Shown: positions 39,066-51,249, numbered from the stretch's first letter. The stretch: 64,000 bases of DNA from Sacculina carcini (GCA_916048095.2 OU696574.1:6111587-6175586); one strand, 5' to 3'. Notes: generated by a model from the letters alone, not told the origin. Program-made: numbers and translations.

Positions 39066-40045
39066 TTCTCATACTGTTCTTATATGCCGACGATATCAAG
39101 TTTCTGATTTCTATCCCTTTCTTTCTTCATTTATTTCTAACGTTGTCTCGGGTATAGAGCTATGGTTTCTTCCAGATGCCTTCTCTTGAATTGTTCTAGA
39201 ATTCTTGGTGTGATTTTTTATTCTCCCGTTTCATTCTCTGACAGTTCCTCTGCTGCTAGTACCTGCCGTCTAATGTTTCGGTCGCTCTATCTTATTAGTC
39301 ATTTTATTGGTCGTCCCTCTGCCATCGAACTTGTAATCTCCCTTATCTTTGCTTGGATTGATTATTGATATATGTGCCTTCATGTTTCTCGCTATTCTCT
39401 TCACATTCTCCAGCGATTAATACACTAATCTGGTGGTTTGTTCTCTCGCCCTCTCTCTGTTGCTATACCTCATTTTGTTTCAGTTTCATTGGTTCCCCAT
39501 TATTTCTCGTATTCACTTTCGTCTTTGCTGTATTATTGTTAAACTCATTCACCGCCCTGGTTAACCCTCTTATCTTTCTGGTCTCCTAACTATGTCCAGT
39601 GCTCCTTGTCATCCTCACACTATTGTCTGCCCTCGTGTTTTGAACGATTTATCTTGGTCTTCCAAGTCTTTTTCTTTCATTGATCATCCACTGTACAATT
39701 CGCTTTCTCATACTGTTCTATTATCCATTTCCCATTCCTCATTTCGTTCGGTTCTCTTTACATAATTGTTTGAGTTATCCTTTGATTCTACTCATACCCT
39801 TGCTCCGTATGATACAGTCTGATTTCTTACGCTTGCACCGACCTCTGACCTACTCTCAATTTATCTCAATTAATTGATCTTATTGATTCATGTTCTCCTG
39901 TCATTCACTCTTGTGTTCGTTTGCGTTTTGTGTTTCTTGTTGTGTTTCTTGTGTTTTTATTCGTGTGTTTCTGTCTATGTTTTTGTTTATGCTGTTTAAC
40001 GCGCGTGTGTTTTGATATGCGCTATACCAAATACATGTTGAAATT
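39066..40045 (+). pseudogene. CR1/L2-like copy C, plus strand, 3' half
   Basis: It begins abruptly at FLYADDIKFLIS (RT motif C) next to the 5' end of copy B, so the two lie head to head. It continues with ILGVIFYSPVSFS and FAWIDYCYMCLH-like RT thumb pieces in shifting frames and ends near GCGCTATACCAAATACA at about 40020. It carries multiple frameshifts. Confidence 0.75.
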
Positions 40046-40103
40046 TATGCAGTGTCTTTGTCTATCTTGTTCATTGTGTCAACAGATTGACTTGTCTTAT
40101 GTT

Positions 40104-41356
40104 TAGGGCTGTCAAAAAAGTAACCTAAAAACCAGAAAAAAGTAACTTTATTTTCGAGAAAAAGTAACCTAAAAAATTACCTATGAGTTGTAATGTTATT
40201 ATTACTTTTATATCGCTTTATCATATGTTTATCACACCTTTTCTGATTAGTGCGCTATATCAAATACACGGTTTGTTTGTTCTTTGTTTGTGAACATAAA
40301 AAGTAACCTAATAACCTATAAAAAGTAACCTAAAATAACCTAACCTTCGTAAAAATAATCTTCAAAAAAGGTCAATTTCTGCTTGCAGTTCTGAAGGAAG
40401 AAAACACACCAGTCCTTCTTTTCTATCCTCTTTCCGAGTTGGTACTATTTTTCCACCCTCTCTCCGATCTGGTACCATTTTTACAACAAACCACCAAAAA
40501 TCACTTAATATTATTTGGCTAACATCGCAAAAAGGAGCATAACTATCAAAATGCAACTTAAAGTGGAAAGCTAATACAAATGCGAAATACACTACTTTCT
40601 AATGTAATTATTTTTAGTAATGGTCGCAATAATGCTCTTTATAATGTTTCAATAGAACTTCTTATCAAATAGAACGTACTACAGCTTGTATATTTGTGTG
40701 AGCCTAAACACTACAAGCATATGTAGCACCCTGTGCTCACAGTCTTATAAATGTCACACGTGGGAAAATGGCGCTATCTCACGCCCTGAAAATCACGTGC
40801 CAATTCCTGTTCAAGTCAATACGTACTGACAAGTGCTACAGTGCAGTATCTGGTATAGAGAGCTCACACATCGTACTATACCACGCTCCAAACATCTCAC
40901 GACACCCTTCGGTTCGTGGACATTTCCTAAAATGGAATGACGCTATCCTCTGTACCGAAAAACGTATAAATATCGAGTAGCACAGATATTAAGGTGAATA
41001 CCAATTGCTTAATCCTAACAGCAGAAACTTTGACATTTCTTGATCTTCAGACCTAATATTCCATCTCTTTTCATATTTTATCCTAATATATACAGTTTTT
41101 GTGCCTCATATCTGTAAAAAGTCACCAAACTTCGTGGTAAACTTATCTAATAACCAGAAAAATAACAAAAGGTAACATGACGATAAAAAGTAACCTAAAA
41201 GCAAAAAAAGTAACCTAACGATGAAAAGGTAACTTTTGGTAACCTAATAACTTTTTTAATAATTATCGTACACCATTTTTTCATGCAGATTTAGGCAGCT
41301 TATGAAAAAGTAACCTTTAGGTGAAAAAGTAACTTTATTAACTTTTGACAGCCCTA
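40104..41356. mobile_element. hAT-like non-autonomous element, copy 1
   Basis: 1253 bp beginning TAGGGCTGTCAAAA and ending TTTTGACAGCCCTA, with CTTATGTT repeated exactly at 40096-40103 and 41357-41364. The 8-bp duplication supports hAT. Both ends are packed with AAAGTAACCTAA-type motifs in inverse orientation, probably transposase-binding sites. No transposase gene is present. Copy 2 is at 49375-50807. Confidence 0.93.
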
Positions 41357-41694
41357 CTTATGTTCTTACTTGTGGTTTTTTCACATTCCGACAAGAGGGC
41401 GCCATATGGTCTGACAGGCCGGTGAGCCCCTTAAACACCAATGATCATCGTCATCATTCCGACAAATCTACTCTCAGCTGTTCACTCAGTGACTAACAAT
41501 ACATAAATATTTTGTGAATTTATTTACGGCTCATGGCTCACGGCTCACACGTTATGATTGGGTCAAATAGGTGATAAGATAACGCCGATAATATAGCTAG
41601 CTGTACGGGTGACTTTTTTGCTGGGTAGATAGCTCGTAGGAGGTGGGTTTGAATGAACCAGGATCGCTACTTGCACGCTGTGGTTGTATTTCAG
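41357..41694. other. DNA upstream of the first recognised USP exon
   Basis: No clear exon. The frame into 41695 is open for some 17 codons upstream, but a TATTTCAG acceptor argues that the exon starts at 41695. The initiator exon of the gene was not found. Confidence 0.5.
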
Positions 41695-41787
41695 GTGTAA
41701 CATGTCGTCATGATGCGAAAAGCATCAATTTTAAACTAATAAAGCGTAAACTGCGGGATCAGCAAGTTGTCGTGTGCGAAGCGAAAT
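41695..41787 (+). CDS. USP16/45: USP16/USP45-like protease, exon A (start of ZnF-UBP)
   Basis: After a TATTTCAG acceptor the frame reads GVTCRHDAKSINFKLIKRKL then VVVCEAK. This fits the start of the ZnF-UBP finger of USP16/USP45 proteins, where a CxH pair, an LxKxL stretch and a CxxC pair occur in this order. The second Cys of CxxC is not seen (Lys is in its place), so the 3' edge may be wrong or the site altered; no good GT donor was settled. In the family this finger binds the free C-terminus of ubiquitin. Confidence is lower than for exons B-F. Confidence 0.55.
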
Positions 41788-42341
41788 CAGGCACTTCCAT
41801 GGCTACGGCGTGTGGTCGGTCTTGCCACGAAGCGACCAATGAGCAGGTTGATCGCATCCGAATACTCATATCTACAGCGCATACTCTCATCATACTTTGT
41901 TCATAATACTGATGAATGCCTAGCACTAGGTGAAGATTGTGTCCTTGTTGTTTCTAGGGAATATGCCCGTATAAACAGATCAGTAATTTCATTGATGCAT
42001 GGATTTAGGATTTTGGATGATGGATTGGCACAGTTTTATGTATGCTGAGGCACCGGTCTAACTTATATGAATTCATTATTTCGTGCATATATCAGTCGCC
42101 AGTCGGCGATGACTAAGTTTATCTACATTTTGCTTATCTCTGCGTTTTATTTATTCACTGTTGACTATTGGCTCCATATGATTTTGAAGAGCAACACCCA
42201 TTGACAAAACGTGGTATATTTTGATGTATATGTTTCATATTTTTATGTATTTGAGTGGGAGCTCAGTGGTATTTTGCGTTCAATTATTACGCCTGTGAAC
42301 GGTGTTGTACAATTAGCACGTGATTGACCGGTGTTATACAG

Positions 42342-42493
42342 GACGGTGATGATCGATCAAGCGAGCAATACACTGTGCACATGTGCCTTCAGTGCGGCCA
42401 CCAGGGTTGCGGTGCGCATGCGGACAATCACGTGATGACTCCGCACTCCGACAGTCACTGTCTAGCCGTGGACGTTCAGCGCTGGATTGTCAG
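42342..42493 (+). CDS. USP16/45: USP16/USP45-like protease, exon B (ZnF-UBP core)
   Basis: The exon is bounded by TTATACAG before 42342 and a GTGTCG donor after 42493. It reads MCLQCGHQGCG, then HSDSHCLAVDVQRWIV. These are the hallmark CxxCGxxGCG, HxxxxHCLAxD and W residues of ZnF-UBP fingers. It ends with two bases of a codon, which join exactly with exon C to give an Arg before CLVC. Confidence 0.85.
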
Positions 42494-43072
42494 GTGTCGT
42501 GTGTCCCTGCATGTCTGGCCGTTTGCCTGTTAATTTCCCTCTCTCTGTGTGTATGTGTTTGTGTGTGTATATGTGTGTGTGGGTGTACGTGTCCAATGTC
42601 GTATTTGTACTCGTGTTTGCCATTTAATTCTTAGTGCAGGTGGTTGTGGATGTTTTTTAACAGATACTGGAAGCAATTTGTGAGAATTGATATAATATGT
42701 GAAACTATGAACATAATTTTTAATTACAATATGAATTGAAAAGCATGGTAGCGTTGGAATATTTCCCAAATATCTACGTATCTAGTCAGAATTTTGGTTT
42801 TGACAGCCCGCGGGTCTACAATAACCTTAGTGTTGTATTGATAAGTGGTGTTTATATATTTATGAGTGGCATCTAGTTCAGTCGTGTGCGCGCAGCCGTC
42901 GGGTACACACGTGTGCTCCTGTGCTGGCCGTGACTACGCCTCCTTTTGTGCTGGTGGATTCTTGTGTTTCCTGTGCGTTTACCCCAGTGACATTTTTTTG
43001 TGATTGATCGTGTTGTCACGCTGGAGCTACACGCGCCACAGGTGTGCCTAGTCCCGGTTCGTTTCCGTTCAG

Positions 43073-43146
<74 letters not shown>

Positions 43147-43329
43147 ATGCGTGTGTGTGTGCGCATGCATGTGTGTATATATGTGCGTGTGTGTCTGTGT
43201 ATATGTGCGTCTGTATGTGAACGTTCGAATACGCGGCTCGGTACTGGATGTCACACCGGGGAAAACGTACACGTCCGCATGGGCGGAAAGTCAAATCTGC
43301 CCATCCATCTTCCCAAACGACGGACCTGC
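42494..43329 (+). other. Intron DNA with (TG)n microsatellite
   Basis: First part of the 6.7-kb intron between exons B and C. It includes (TG)-rich runs at about 42545-42580 and a longer one at 43077-43146; no exon was seen. Confidence 0.7.
43077..43146 (+). repeat. (TG)n microsatellite
   Basis: About 35 TG units, then a TG/CATG-rich stretch to about 43215. Confidence 0.95.
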
Positions 43330-46242
43330 GGTCTGCCAACCGAGGCCGTGAGGCTCAACGAGCATTCACCATCGCCATCTACAACACTATAACTCTGACC
43401 GCAAATGACAGAGTAGCTGAGCTGGCTCGACTTGCCTGATTTGAACATCGACATCATCGCCGTGCAGGAACATCGCCGACGTCTACCCTCTGTAACTACT
43501 GACACGGTCCACACACTTGATGTGGGACGTGGCTGGAGTCACACCGGGGAAAACGTACCAGTACAGATGCACAGATGCAATCACAATTGTCCTTGAGTCA
43601 GTGCCAAAGAGAGACGTGGTCGTTGAGAAGCAGCGCCCGCCTGTTCTGTGACATGATACAAACGATCCCACCGCCGCCAGCATCTGTTGCAGACGTCATC
43701 CAAAAACTCAAGTCTCAGTACTCCAGAATACTGACTGCGACTTTTCAATTGAAACAGTGACGCCTACATATTGCAAACTGTTATATTCTTACTGCCTTTG
43801 CGTCATCATTAAACGAATTAGAAGTGTGCACAGATACAATCACAATTGTCCTTGAGTCAGTGCCAAAGAGAGACGTGGTCGTTGTGCTCTGCGATTTCAA
43901 CGCCGACCTGAAATTGTCCACTAACAACTGTCATTTTCATGTGCAAGCTGTGTCGGCACACAAGGACGCTGTCGAGGACTTTGTCTCCAGCTCTGACCTG
44001 TCTCCAATCAACGGCTTTATGAGGCAGCGGAGGAGCCGTCTGATCACATTCAACGGACCAGGCCGGCTAAGAGCGCGGCTGGACTACATCTTCATTAAGT
44101 CTCACTGGAGACGTATCGTTAAAGGGCTCAATTGTATCCGCCTCAAGTGTGTCCCTTCTGATCACTCCTAGTTAATATGCACGATGCAGACACGGATGTT
44201 GCCTTGTTCGCGGACAGGCGCAAGAAAACAACACCGCCCCCGACTGGCGTTCACTACAAAACCCGGCCACCATGCGACGTTTCACCGGCATGGTGATCAA
44301 CAAACACCGGTAATGAGACTGCACGTACAACTGCCTGTTGAACGCCGTGCAGTGTGTGGCGGACGCTTCACTGCCTCGTCCCACGCAACGTTGAGCCTGT
44401 CTGTGGGCTGACGACGCGCAGATCCAGGCGGCTCGTCGGCGAGTGCTGTCAGCAGCCCCTGCAGAGCGCCACAGACTGGGGCTTCACTTGCAATCGACGT
44501 ATGAGGGGCGCCGCAGCGAGATAATCAACGATGTGGTGTCTGAGCTGAGCAAGCATCATACAGCCGGCAGCGTCACTGCAATTTGGCGGTTCATAGATCG
44601 CCTCACCGGCCGAAAAGATACAACCCCAAATATATTAGCTGCCGAAGAAGTGTCAGAAAGACTTGTGGCCGCAAAAAAATATGTCTCGTCGGTGTATGCG
44701 GCCGCAATGCGGAGTGACAGCACACTGCCACCGTTAACTGCTCCACTTCCGCCTGCTCCGCTGGTGAACTGCACTCCAGCGTCTTCGAGCGAACTGTTTG
44801 CTGCTGCTCGCAACATGAAGCTGGACAGAGCGTCGGGCAGAGACGGAGTACCGATCGACGTGTGGCGTATCTAGAGCCAATGCAGCACCTCCGGACGAGT
44901 GGCGAGTTGCGTGTATAGTGCCGATCCCCAATAAGGCAAACAGCACATCAATGTCTGATCTTCGGGGGATATCGCTCCTCTCAGCAGCAGCCAAATTGTG
45001 CAACATGATGCTACTGCTCAGACTGATGTAGCGCATGGAGTGTCTGCTGCTGGCGCTTCAATCAGGATTCCGCCCGCACCGCAGCACATCAGAACAAATC
45101 GCGCACTCCGACTGTGTTTCGACACTTGTCTGGTCAGAAGAAAATCCCTTTGGATCGTGTTTATTGATTTCTCCAAGGCATTCGACAGTATCGATCGTGC
45201 AGATCTGCAAAATATCCGGTTGTGCTGCGGCGTCGAAGAGCCAGTTGTCAGGGCAATAATGTCGCTTTATACTGACTCGCATGCGTTCGTACGCACAGCG
45301 GACGTCGACACTGACACATTCACCACATACTCGGGAGTGCTACAGGGCGACACACTGGCGCCATATCTATCTATTTATCTATCTATTTGCCGTGTGCATG
45401 GACTATGTGTTGCGGTGCAGTATGCACGACACTGACGCCTACACTGTGAGGTGCAGACTTTGTCGCCGAAAATCCGCCGTCAAACTGTCTGCGCTCGTCG
45501 CCCTGCTAGCCGACACAGTGGAGTCAGCGCAGTCACAGCTGAACAGGTTTGAGCGAGTCGCCGGCACAGTGGGCCTCAAGCTGAACCGCACCAAGTCGGA
45601 GGTGATGCACATCGGAGACGGCAGTGTGACCAGCAGTGTAAGCACACTCGACGACACTGAGCTGAATGTTTGCGTTGATTTATAGTACTAGGGCTGCTAA
45701 ATGATTAGCTCCAGAAATGCATACCACCACAAACGAAGGCTTGCGTGAGTGGCAGCACGTCGTCTCAAAACACTTTGGCTGAGTGAAGCGGCACCAGCAG
45801 TGAAAGTGCAGCTGTTCAAGGCGTGTGTGCAGAGTGTGCTGCTGTACAGCGGTGAGTCATGGACACTGACCCATTCCCTCGCTGATGAGGTCGACGCTGG
45901 TCACGGAACACTGCTGCGGTATGCTCTTGGTGTCCGCTATCCTCAGATCATGTCAAACGACGACGTGTATGCTATGTCACAGTGCAAACCCGCCACCCAC
46001 ACCCTGCGTGCCAACAGACGGAGACTGTTCGCTCACACTGCCCGGCGACCTGAAACGCCTCTGGCTCTGGTGTTGCAGTTCAACCAACTGATCCTTTCAG
46101 ACGCGGGGGAGCCCTGAGGCGGGCATTTGTGACTCAATTGTTGGAAGACATCACGAACAACATCAACATGTCTGTCGTTAACGCCTGGGAGATGGCGCAA
46201 AATAGATATCTGTGGGCAAAAGCAATTCGGGATATGTCATAG
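43330..46242 (+). pseudogene. RTE-like non-LTR retrotransposon, decayed
   Basis: Endonuclease parts: [16 protein letters not shown] (about 43375), then VVLCDFNADLKL and ARLDYIFIKSHW, ending SDHS (about 43890-44170). A linker lies at 44443-44874. RT parts: SGFRPHRSTSEQIAH, IVFIDFSKAFDSID (about 45155), GVLQGDTLAP (about 45335) and ALLADTVESAQSQL (about 45515). The C-terminal part includes VLLYSGESWTLT and ends NRYLWAKAIRDMS before TAG 46240-46242. Frames shift several times. The YADD box expected before ALLADT is absent (LSALV stands there). A TATC repeat (about 45363-45391) breaks the frame after QGDTLAP, and a 59-base endonuclease segment is duplicated (about 43567 and 43831). It cannot encode a working RT. 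It lies in the USP intron. Confidence 0.85.
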
Positions 46243-46519
46243 TCTAGTCCAATATAAATGTATTCCGTATGTGTGTGTTTGTGTGTGTGTGAGTGCGTGT
46301 ACGTGTGAGTGATATTTTATTAGATGAACAATGTCGTATAGGGATTTGAATGAACGTGAGTGTATGCGTACACTGGATGTATGCCTGTTTTTTCCAGAAT
46401 GTGCAATATCTCTTATGTGTATGTGCGCTGTGTTACTTTGTGGTGATGGCTCGCCGGTCTTTCTTTTGCCATGTTTGATGACATGCGAATACCTGTATAT
46501 ATATATATATATATATATA

Positions 46520-48809
46520 CAGTGATACCTCGGCTCACGAACATAATTGGTTCCCAGAAAGTGTGCGTAAGGCGAAAAGTTGGTCTTCCGAACATTTTTT
46601 TCCCATAAGAAACCATTAAAATGATAATAATCCATTCCCAGGTCCCCATAAAACATATTTATCTACTAAATAAGCCTTAAGACTAAAAATACCTTATTTT
46701 ATGTATAATATATGTGTTATTGTATTGTAATTGAAGAAATAAACGAAAATAATAAAATAAACAAATTGTAATGAAAGAATTGTATTGAACGAACGAATTG
46801 TAATCAAATAAATAAGAGGGAGGGAGGGAGTTACTGTTTGGAAGGAGAGTCAGCTTCCATAAGCACTGTAGGTAACTCAACCTCCGGTGTGGCTTCTCTT
46901 CTTTGCTTCTTAGGATACTCTTTATCCTTTTTGCTGACTAGAAACCTCTTGATTGACACCTGTTGCTTTCTCAGTTGTACGGTCTTACGAAACTGAGGCA
47001 TCACATTATCATTCATCATGTCGATGATTCTCATAGCCACAATCTTTTCTGAATGATACTGCTCGATAAAAGCCTGCACATCACTCCACTTAGCTAACAT
47101 GGTCTTGATGCTCTCACTTGATGCTGCATACATCTCCTCGTCCTCAGATGACAACTCCTGAATGGCTTCCTTCTGCTTGTCATCTTGAAGGCAAATATAA
47201 TCCTCTGTGTTGAGGACCTCATTATGGTCATCAACAAGCTCCTCGACGTCATTTGCATCCACTTGGAGTCCCATGTTCTGTCCCATGGAAACAATGTCGT
47301 TCACAACAACAGTGTCTTGAGGACCAAATCCTCCAAAACCCTCTCAAGGATGCATGCGGGCCACTTCTTCCATGCTGCTTTCAAGGTTCGAAAGGTAACA
47401 TCATGCCAAGCCTTTTCGATCAGTTGAACACAATGATACACATTGAAATGGTCCTTCCAATAATCGCTAAGGGATAGGTCGGTGTCATTGGTCACGTGAA
47501 AGCACCGAGTAAATAAAGCCTTAGTGTAAAGCTTCGATCACTTGCTGGTCCATGGGCTACAGGAGGGGGGTTTGGAGGGAGAAATTTGACCTTGATAAAT
47601 TCAAGATCACCTTGAAGTTCCTCGCCAAACTTGGTGGATGCGCTGGGGCATTGTCAAGGAGAAGAAGACACTTGACAGGGAGTCCTTTCTCCTCGAGATA
47701 TTTCCTCACTGAAGGAGCGAAAACATCATGCATCCAGTCCATAAACAGGAGACGAGTAACCCAAGCTTTGGTGTTGGACTTCCACATTACATGAAGCTTG
47801 GATTCAACCACCTGATTTTTCTTGAATGCCCTTGGGTTTTCTGAGTGATAGACCATCATTGGTTTCATCTTACAGTCGTCACTGGCATTGCCGCACATCA
47901 GGAGGGTTAGCCTATCTTTCATAGGCTTATGCCCAGGGACAGACTTCTCTTCCTGTGTAATGAAAGTCCGGTTAGGCCTCTTTTTCCAAAAAAGACCGGT
48001 TTCATCAGCATTTAACACTTGATGAGGAACGTACCCTTCTTCTTCCACCATCTTGAGAAATAATTCCTTGTGAGCTTCGGCAGCTTTATCATCAGAACTA
48101 GCTGCCTCATCATGACGAATGACACTGTGAATCCCTGTACGACGCTTAAACTTCTCGAATCAACCGTGGCTAGCCTTGAAATCATCAATGGATGACGAAC
48201 TTCCAGCTTGCATCTTGATGATATCCGAGTGAAGTTGCCGTGCTTTCTCGGCGATAATACTCTCACTCACACTGTCACCTACTATCTGCTTTTCATTAAT
48301 CCAAATCAACAGAAGTTTTTCAACCTCTTCTATTGCCTGAGACCGTTGCTTAGACAACACAGAAACACCCTTAGCCACACACGCACCCATAATAGCTTCC
48401 TTGTTCTTAAGGATGGTAGCAATGGTAGACTTAGCGTACTGGTACTGGGACGCTAAGTCACACAAACGCACACCTCGTTAGTGTTTTTCAATGATCTTCT
48501 GCTCGATCGTAATTTTCTTCAATCTTTTCTGAGGCTTTCTTAGCCTGTGGTGGGGTCTTTTTCGGTCCCATAATAGCAAAAGTACACTCAATATGGTCCA
48601 AAATATCTATCAAACACAAACCACATGTACACTCAACGAAAGGCGGTGACGAACTGGGACGCCGTGAGCGTGCGTCAGTTTCTCGTGGCCGCCACCGTGG
48701 CGCTATTCGACCGCGTGGTTTGGTTCGTCCGCCGAAAACTAGTTCGTCAGCCGAGACTATATGCTCGCGAATTTAATGTTCGTGAGGCGAAAATTTCGTG
48801 AGCTGAAGC

Positions 48810-48810
<1 letters not shown>
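46520..48810 (-). mobile_element. Tigger/pogo-type DNA transposon 1
   Basis: The left end CAGTGATACCTCGGCTCACG lies directly after a (TA)n run. The right end, read inward, is CGCTTCAGCTCACGAAATT, a decayed inverted copy, also followed by (TA)n. Insertion at TA fits the pogo/Tc1-mariner group. It sits in the intron between exons B and C of the USP gene. Confidence 0.78.
46831..48570 (-). pseudogene. Tigger transposase, decayed
   Basis: It starts at ATG 48570-48568 (MGPKKTPPQAKK) and shifts frame almost at once. A CENP-B-type helix-turn-helix reads RLCDLASQYQYAKSTIATIL, followed by a second HTH domain and KASHG. The DDE parts are NADETGLFWKK and CLLLLDNAPAHPP, and the third acidic block PMDQQVI follows an in-frame TAG where most relatives have Gln. 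The C-terminus is read at 47304-46831 and is acidic. At least three frame breaks or stops are seen. All three catalytic Asp can still be recognised. A plus-strand relative with sharper ends lies at 52914-55033. Confidence 0.85.
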
Positions 48811-48844
<34 letters not shown>

Positions 48845-49191
48845 TATTGGTGTTGGCTGCCAATTGCATTACGAAACGCTCACCTTGACTGCGCCAACAA
48901 TTGTCTCATTTCCTTATTTTATCAATGCCGTTCTTTCTCTAACATTGATTTTGTCGGTTCGATCAATTATATCTTCTTTGTCTGATTTCATTTAATTTGT
49001 GTTTTTCAAATTTGTACTGATTTATGATTGAAATACTTTTATGAATTCATATTGAAGCTAACTTGAATTCATTTTGTAGGAGAATGCAATTCAACTGGAG
49101 TTGTATTGTTTTGCTCCCACTTAAGTCGGATGGTTGTTAGTTTGAATATTTGCATAAAATATCGGTAACTTTCAGCTTTGTTGTTGAGCAG
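48811..49191 (+). other. Intron end before USP exon C
   Basis: A (TA)n run at 48811-48842, then AT-rich DNA with no gene; it ends in a TTGTTGAGCAG acceptor. Confidence 0.6.
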
Positions 49192-49307
49192 GTGCTTGGT
49201 TTGTCGGCGAGATGTGAGTGTAACTAGTGGCAAGGCACTCGATGAGACTGTTCGTTTCATCAGGAAACACAACGCCGCACGAGACGCTCGACCGAAGAGG
49301 GAACTTG
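49192..49307 (+). CDS. USP16/45: USP16/USP45-like protease, exon C (end of ZnF-UBP)
   Basis: After the acceptor at 49190-49191 the frame reads CLVCRRDVSV...KALDETVRFIRKHN and ends before a GTGAGT donor at 49308. In USP16/USP45 the end of the finger reads WCYxCDxxV followed by a helix of the type VxxxxKxx. Exon B's last two bases plus the first base of exon C make one codon, which gives WIVRCLVC. This exact phase match over a 6.7-kb intron is strong evidence. It ends one base into a codon, whereas exon D starts at phase 0, so at least one linker exon between 49.3 and 58.1 kb is unseen. Confidence 0.82.
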
Positions 49308-49374
49308 GTGAGTGACGTTCTCTCGTGCGCATTGGCTCCATGCGACTGTTACTGGGCATGCCTGTAGTGATTAT

Positions 49375-50807
49375 TAGGGCTGTCAAAAAAGTAACCTAAA
49401 GATCATGAAAAAGTAACTGTATTTTTTAGAAAAAGTAACCTATAAAAGTAACCTAAAAATAACCTATGAGTTTCAATGTTATTATCACTTTTGTATCGCT
49501 TTATCACATGTTTATCACGCATTTGCTGATTAGTGTGCTATATGAAATACACGGATTGTTTGTTGTTTGTTTGTGAACATAAAAAGTAACCTAATAACCT
49601 ATAAAAAGTAACCTAATAACCTTTAAAAAGTAACCTAAAAACAACCTAACTTTCGTAAAAATAACATTCAAAAAAGGTCAATTTCTGTCTGCAGTTCTGA
49701 AGGAAGAAAATACACCAGTTCTTCTTTTCTATCCTCTTTCCGAGTTGATGCTATTGTTCACCCTCTCTCCGATCTGCTACCATTTTTACAACAAACCACA
49801 AAAATTGACTCAACATTATTTGGCTAACATCGCAAAAAGGAGCATAACCATCAAAATGTAATTTAAAGTGGAAAGCTAATATGTAAGTGAAATACACTAA
49901 TTGCAAATGTAAATATTTTTAGTAATGGTCGCAATAATGTTCTTTATATTGTTTCAATGTAACTTTTTATCAAATAGCACGTACTACAGCTTGTATATTA
50001 GTGTGATCGTAAACACTGCATGTGTGAATGCCCCCGTCCCCCATATGTAGCACCCTGTGTTCACAGTCTTATAAATGTCAAACGTGGGAAAATGGTGCTA
50101 TCTCCCGCCCTGAAAATCACGTGCTAATTCCTGTTCAAGTAAATACGTACTGTCAAGTGCTACAGTGCAGTATCTGGTATAGAGAGCTCACACATCGTAC
50201 TATACCACGCTCCAAGCATCTCACGACACCCTCCGGTTCGTGGACATTTCCTAAAATGGAATGACGCTATCCTGCGTACCCAAGAACGTATAAATAACGA
50301 GTAGCACAGATAGCACAGCAGAATATTTGACATTTCTCGATCTTCAGACCTAATATTTTTTCATTTCATTTCACGTATTTTGCCACAGGACACAAATATG
50401 AAAAATCAACACAGGATATATACATAAGGGAACTCGAAGCCTTGGGCTTGTTCTGAGTCCCCACATTCGTACAATATACACTAATACAAAGCAACACCAC
50501 AGCAAATATTCCATCTCTTTTCCTATTTTATCCTCATATATACCGTTTTTGTGACTCTTATCTGCAAAAAGTCACCAAACTTTGTGGTAAACTTGCCTAA
50601 TAACAAGAAAAATAACAAAAGATAACCTGACGATAAAAAAGTAACCTAAAAGCAAAAAAAGTAACCTAACGATGAAAAAGTAACTTTTGGTAACCTAATA
50701 ACTTTTTAAATAATTATCGTACACAACTTTTGCATGCAGTCTTAGGCATCTTATGAAAAAGTGACCCTTAGGTGAAAAAGTAACTTTATTAACTTTTGAC
50801 AGCCCTA
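49375..50807. mobile_element. hAT-like non-autonomous element, copy 2
   Basis: 1433 bp with the same TAGGGCTGTCAAAA / TTTTGACAGCCCTA ends as copy 1 and an exact 8-bp duplication GTGATTAT at 49367-49374 and 50808-50815. It aligns with copy 1 along its length, apart from about 155 extra bases at about 50354-50508. It sits in a USP intron, about 67 bp past exon C. Confidence 0.93.
50354..50508. mobile_element. Small nested insertion in hAT-like copy 2
   Basis: Copy 1 lacks this block, and AATATT lies at both edges. It starts TTTTTTCATTTCATTTCACG and ends CAACACCACAGCAAATATT; the last 19 bases also occur at about 16876, inside the hAT fossil intron. It looks like a short SINE or a truncated 3' tail; the type was not recognised. 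Confidence 0.6.
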
Positions 50808-50815
50808 GTGATTAT

Positions 50816-51249
50816 GGAAGAGCATGTGAGTTTCGGTGCTCGACTTTACTCTTTTTTGTTACTATGCGGGTATCTATTGATAATATCAAGAGTTTCTGCG
50901 AGCCGTCACGTCAACTTGTTTGTGTATGGAGCTACATCTGCCAGATTTATTCTCAAATCAGTGCAAATTTGTCACGCACAACCTGTTGTTTGCTGGATAT
51001 TTCAGCGCTTTGTGTTGCTGTTGTTGACATTGTCTGAATATATTTATTGTAACATTTTGTGTGTGTGTAACACAATTGTATTTTTGTGTTCGTACCTGTG
51101 TGTGTTTGGTTTATGTATACAGTTGAGAAGCAGCAGTGTGACAGTGCGACGCCGGCCAGTGATATGATCAACGTTTCTCGTGTCTATTCGACGGTTTACA
51201 GTACACAAGCCAAGGTCACACACGTACGCCATTTCGTGTTCGCCATTGT
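50816..51249. other. Intron DNA, no exon seen
   Basis: No supported coding exon. It may include the 5' part of the Penelope-like element. Confidence 0.5.

Noticed and set aside
39921-40106. Phe/Cys-rich small membrane-like frame
   Set aside because: It lies in the T-rich 3' part of CR1/L2-like copy C and has no start context or relatives I know.
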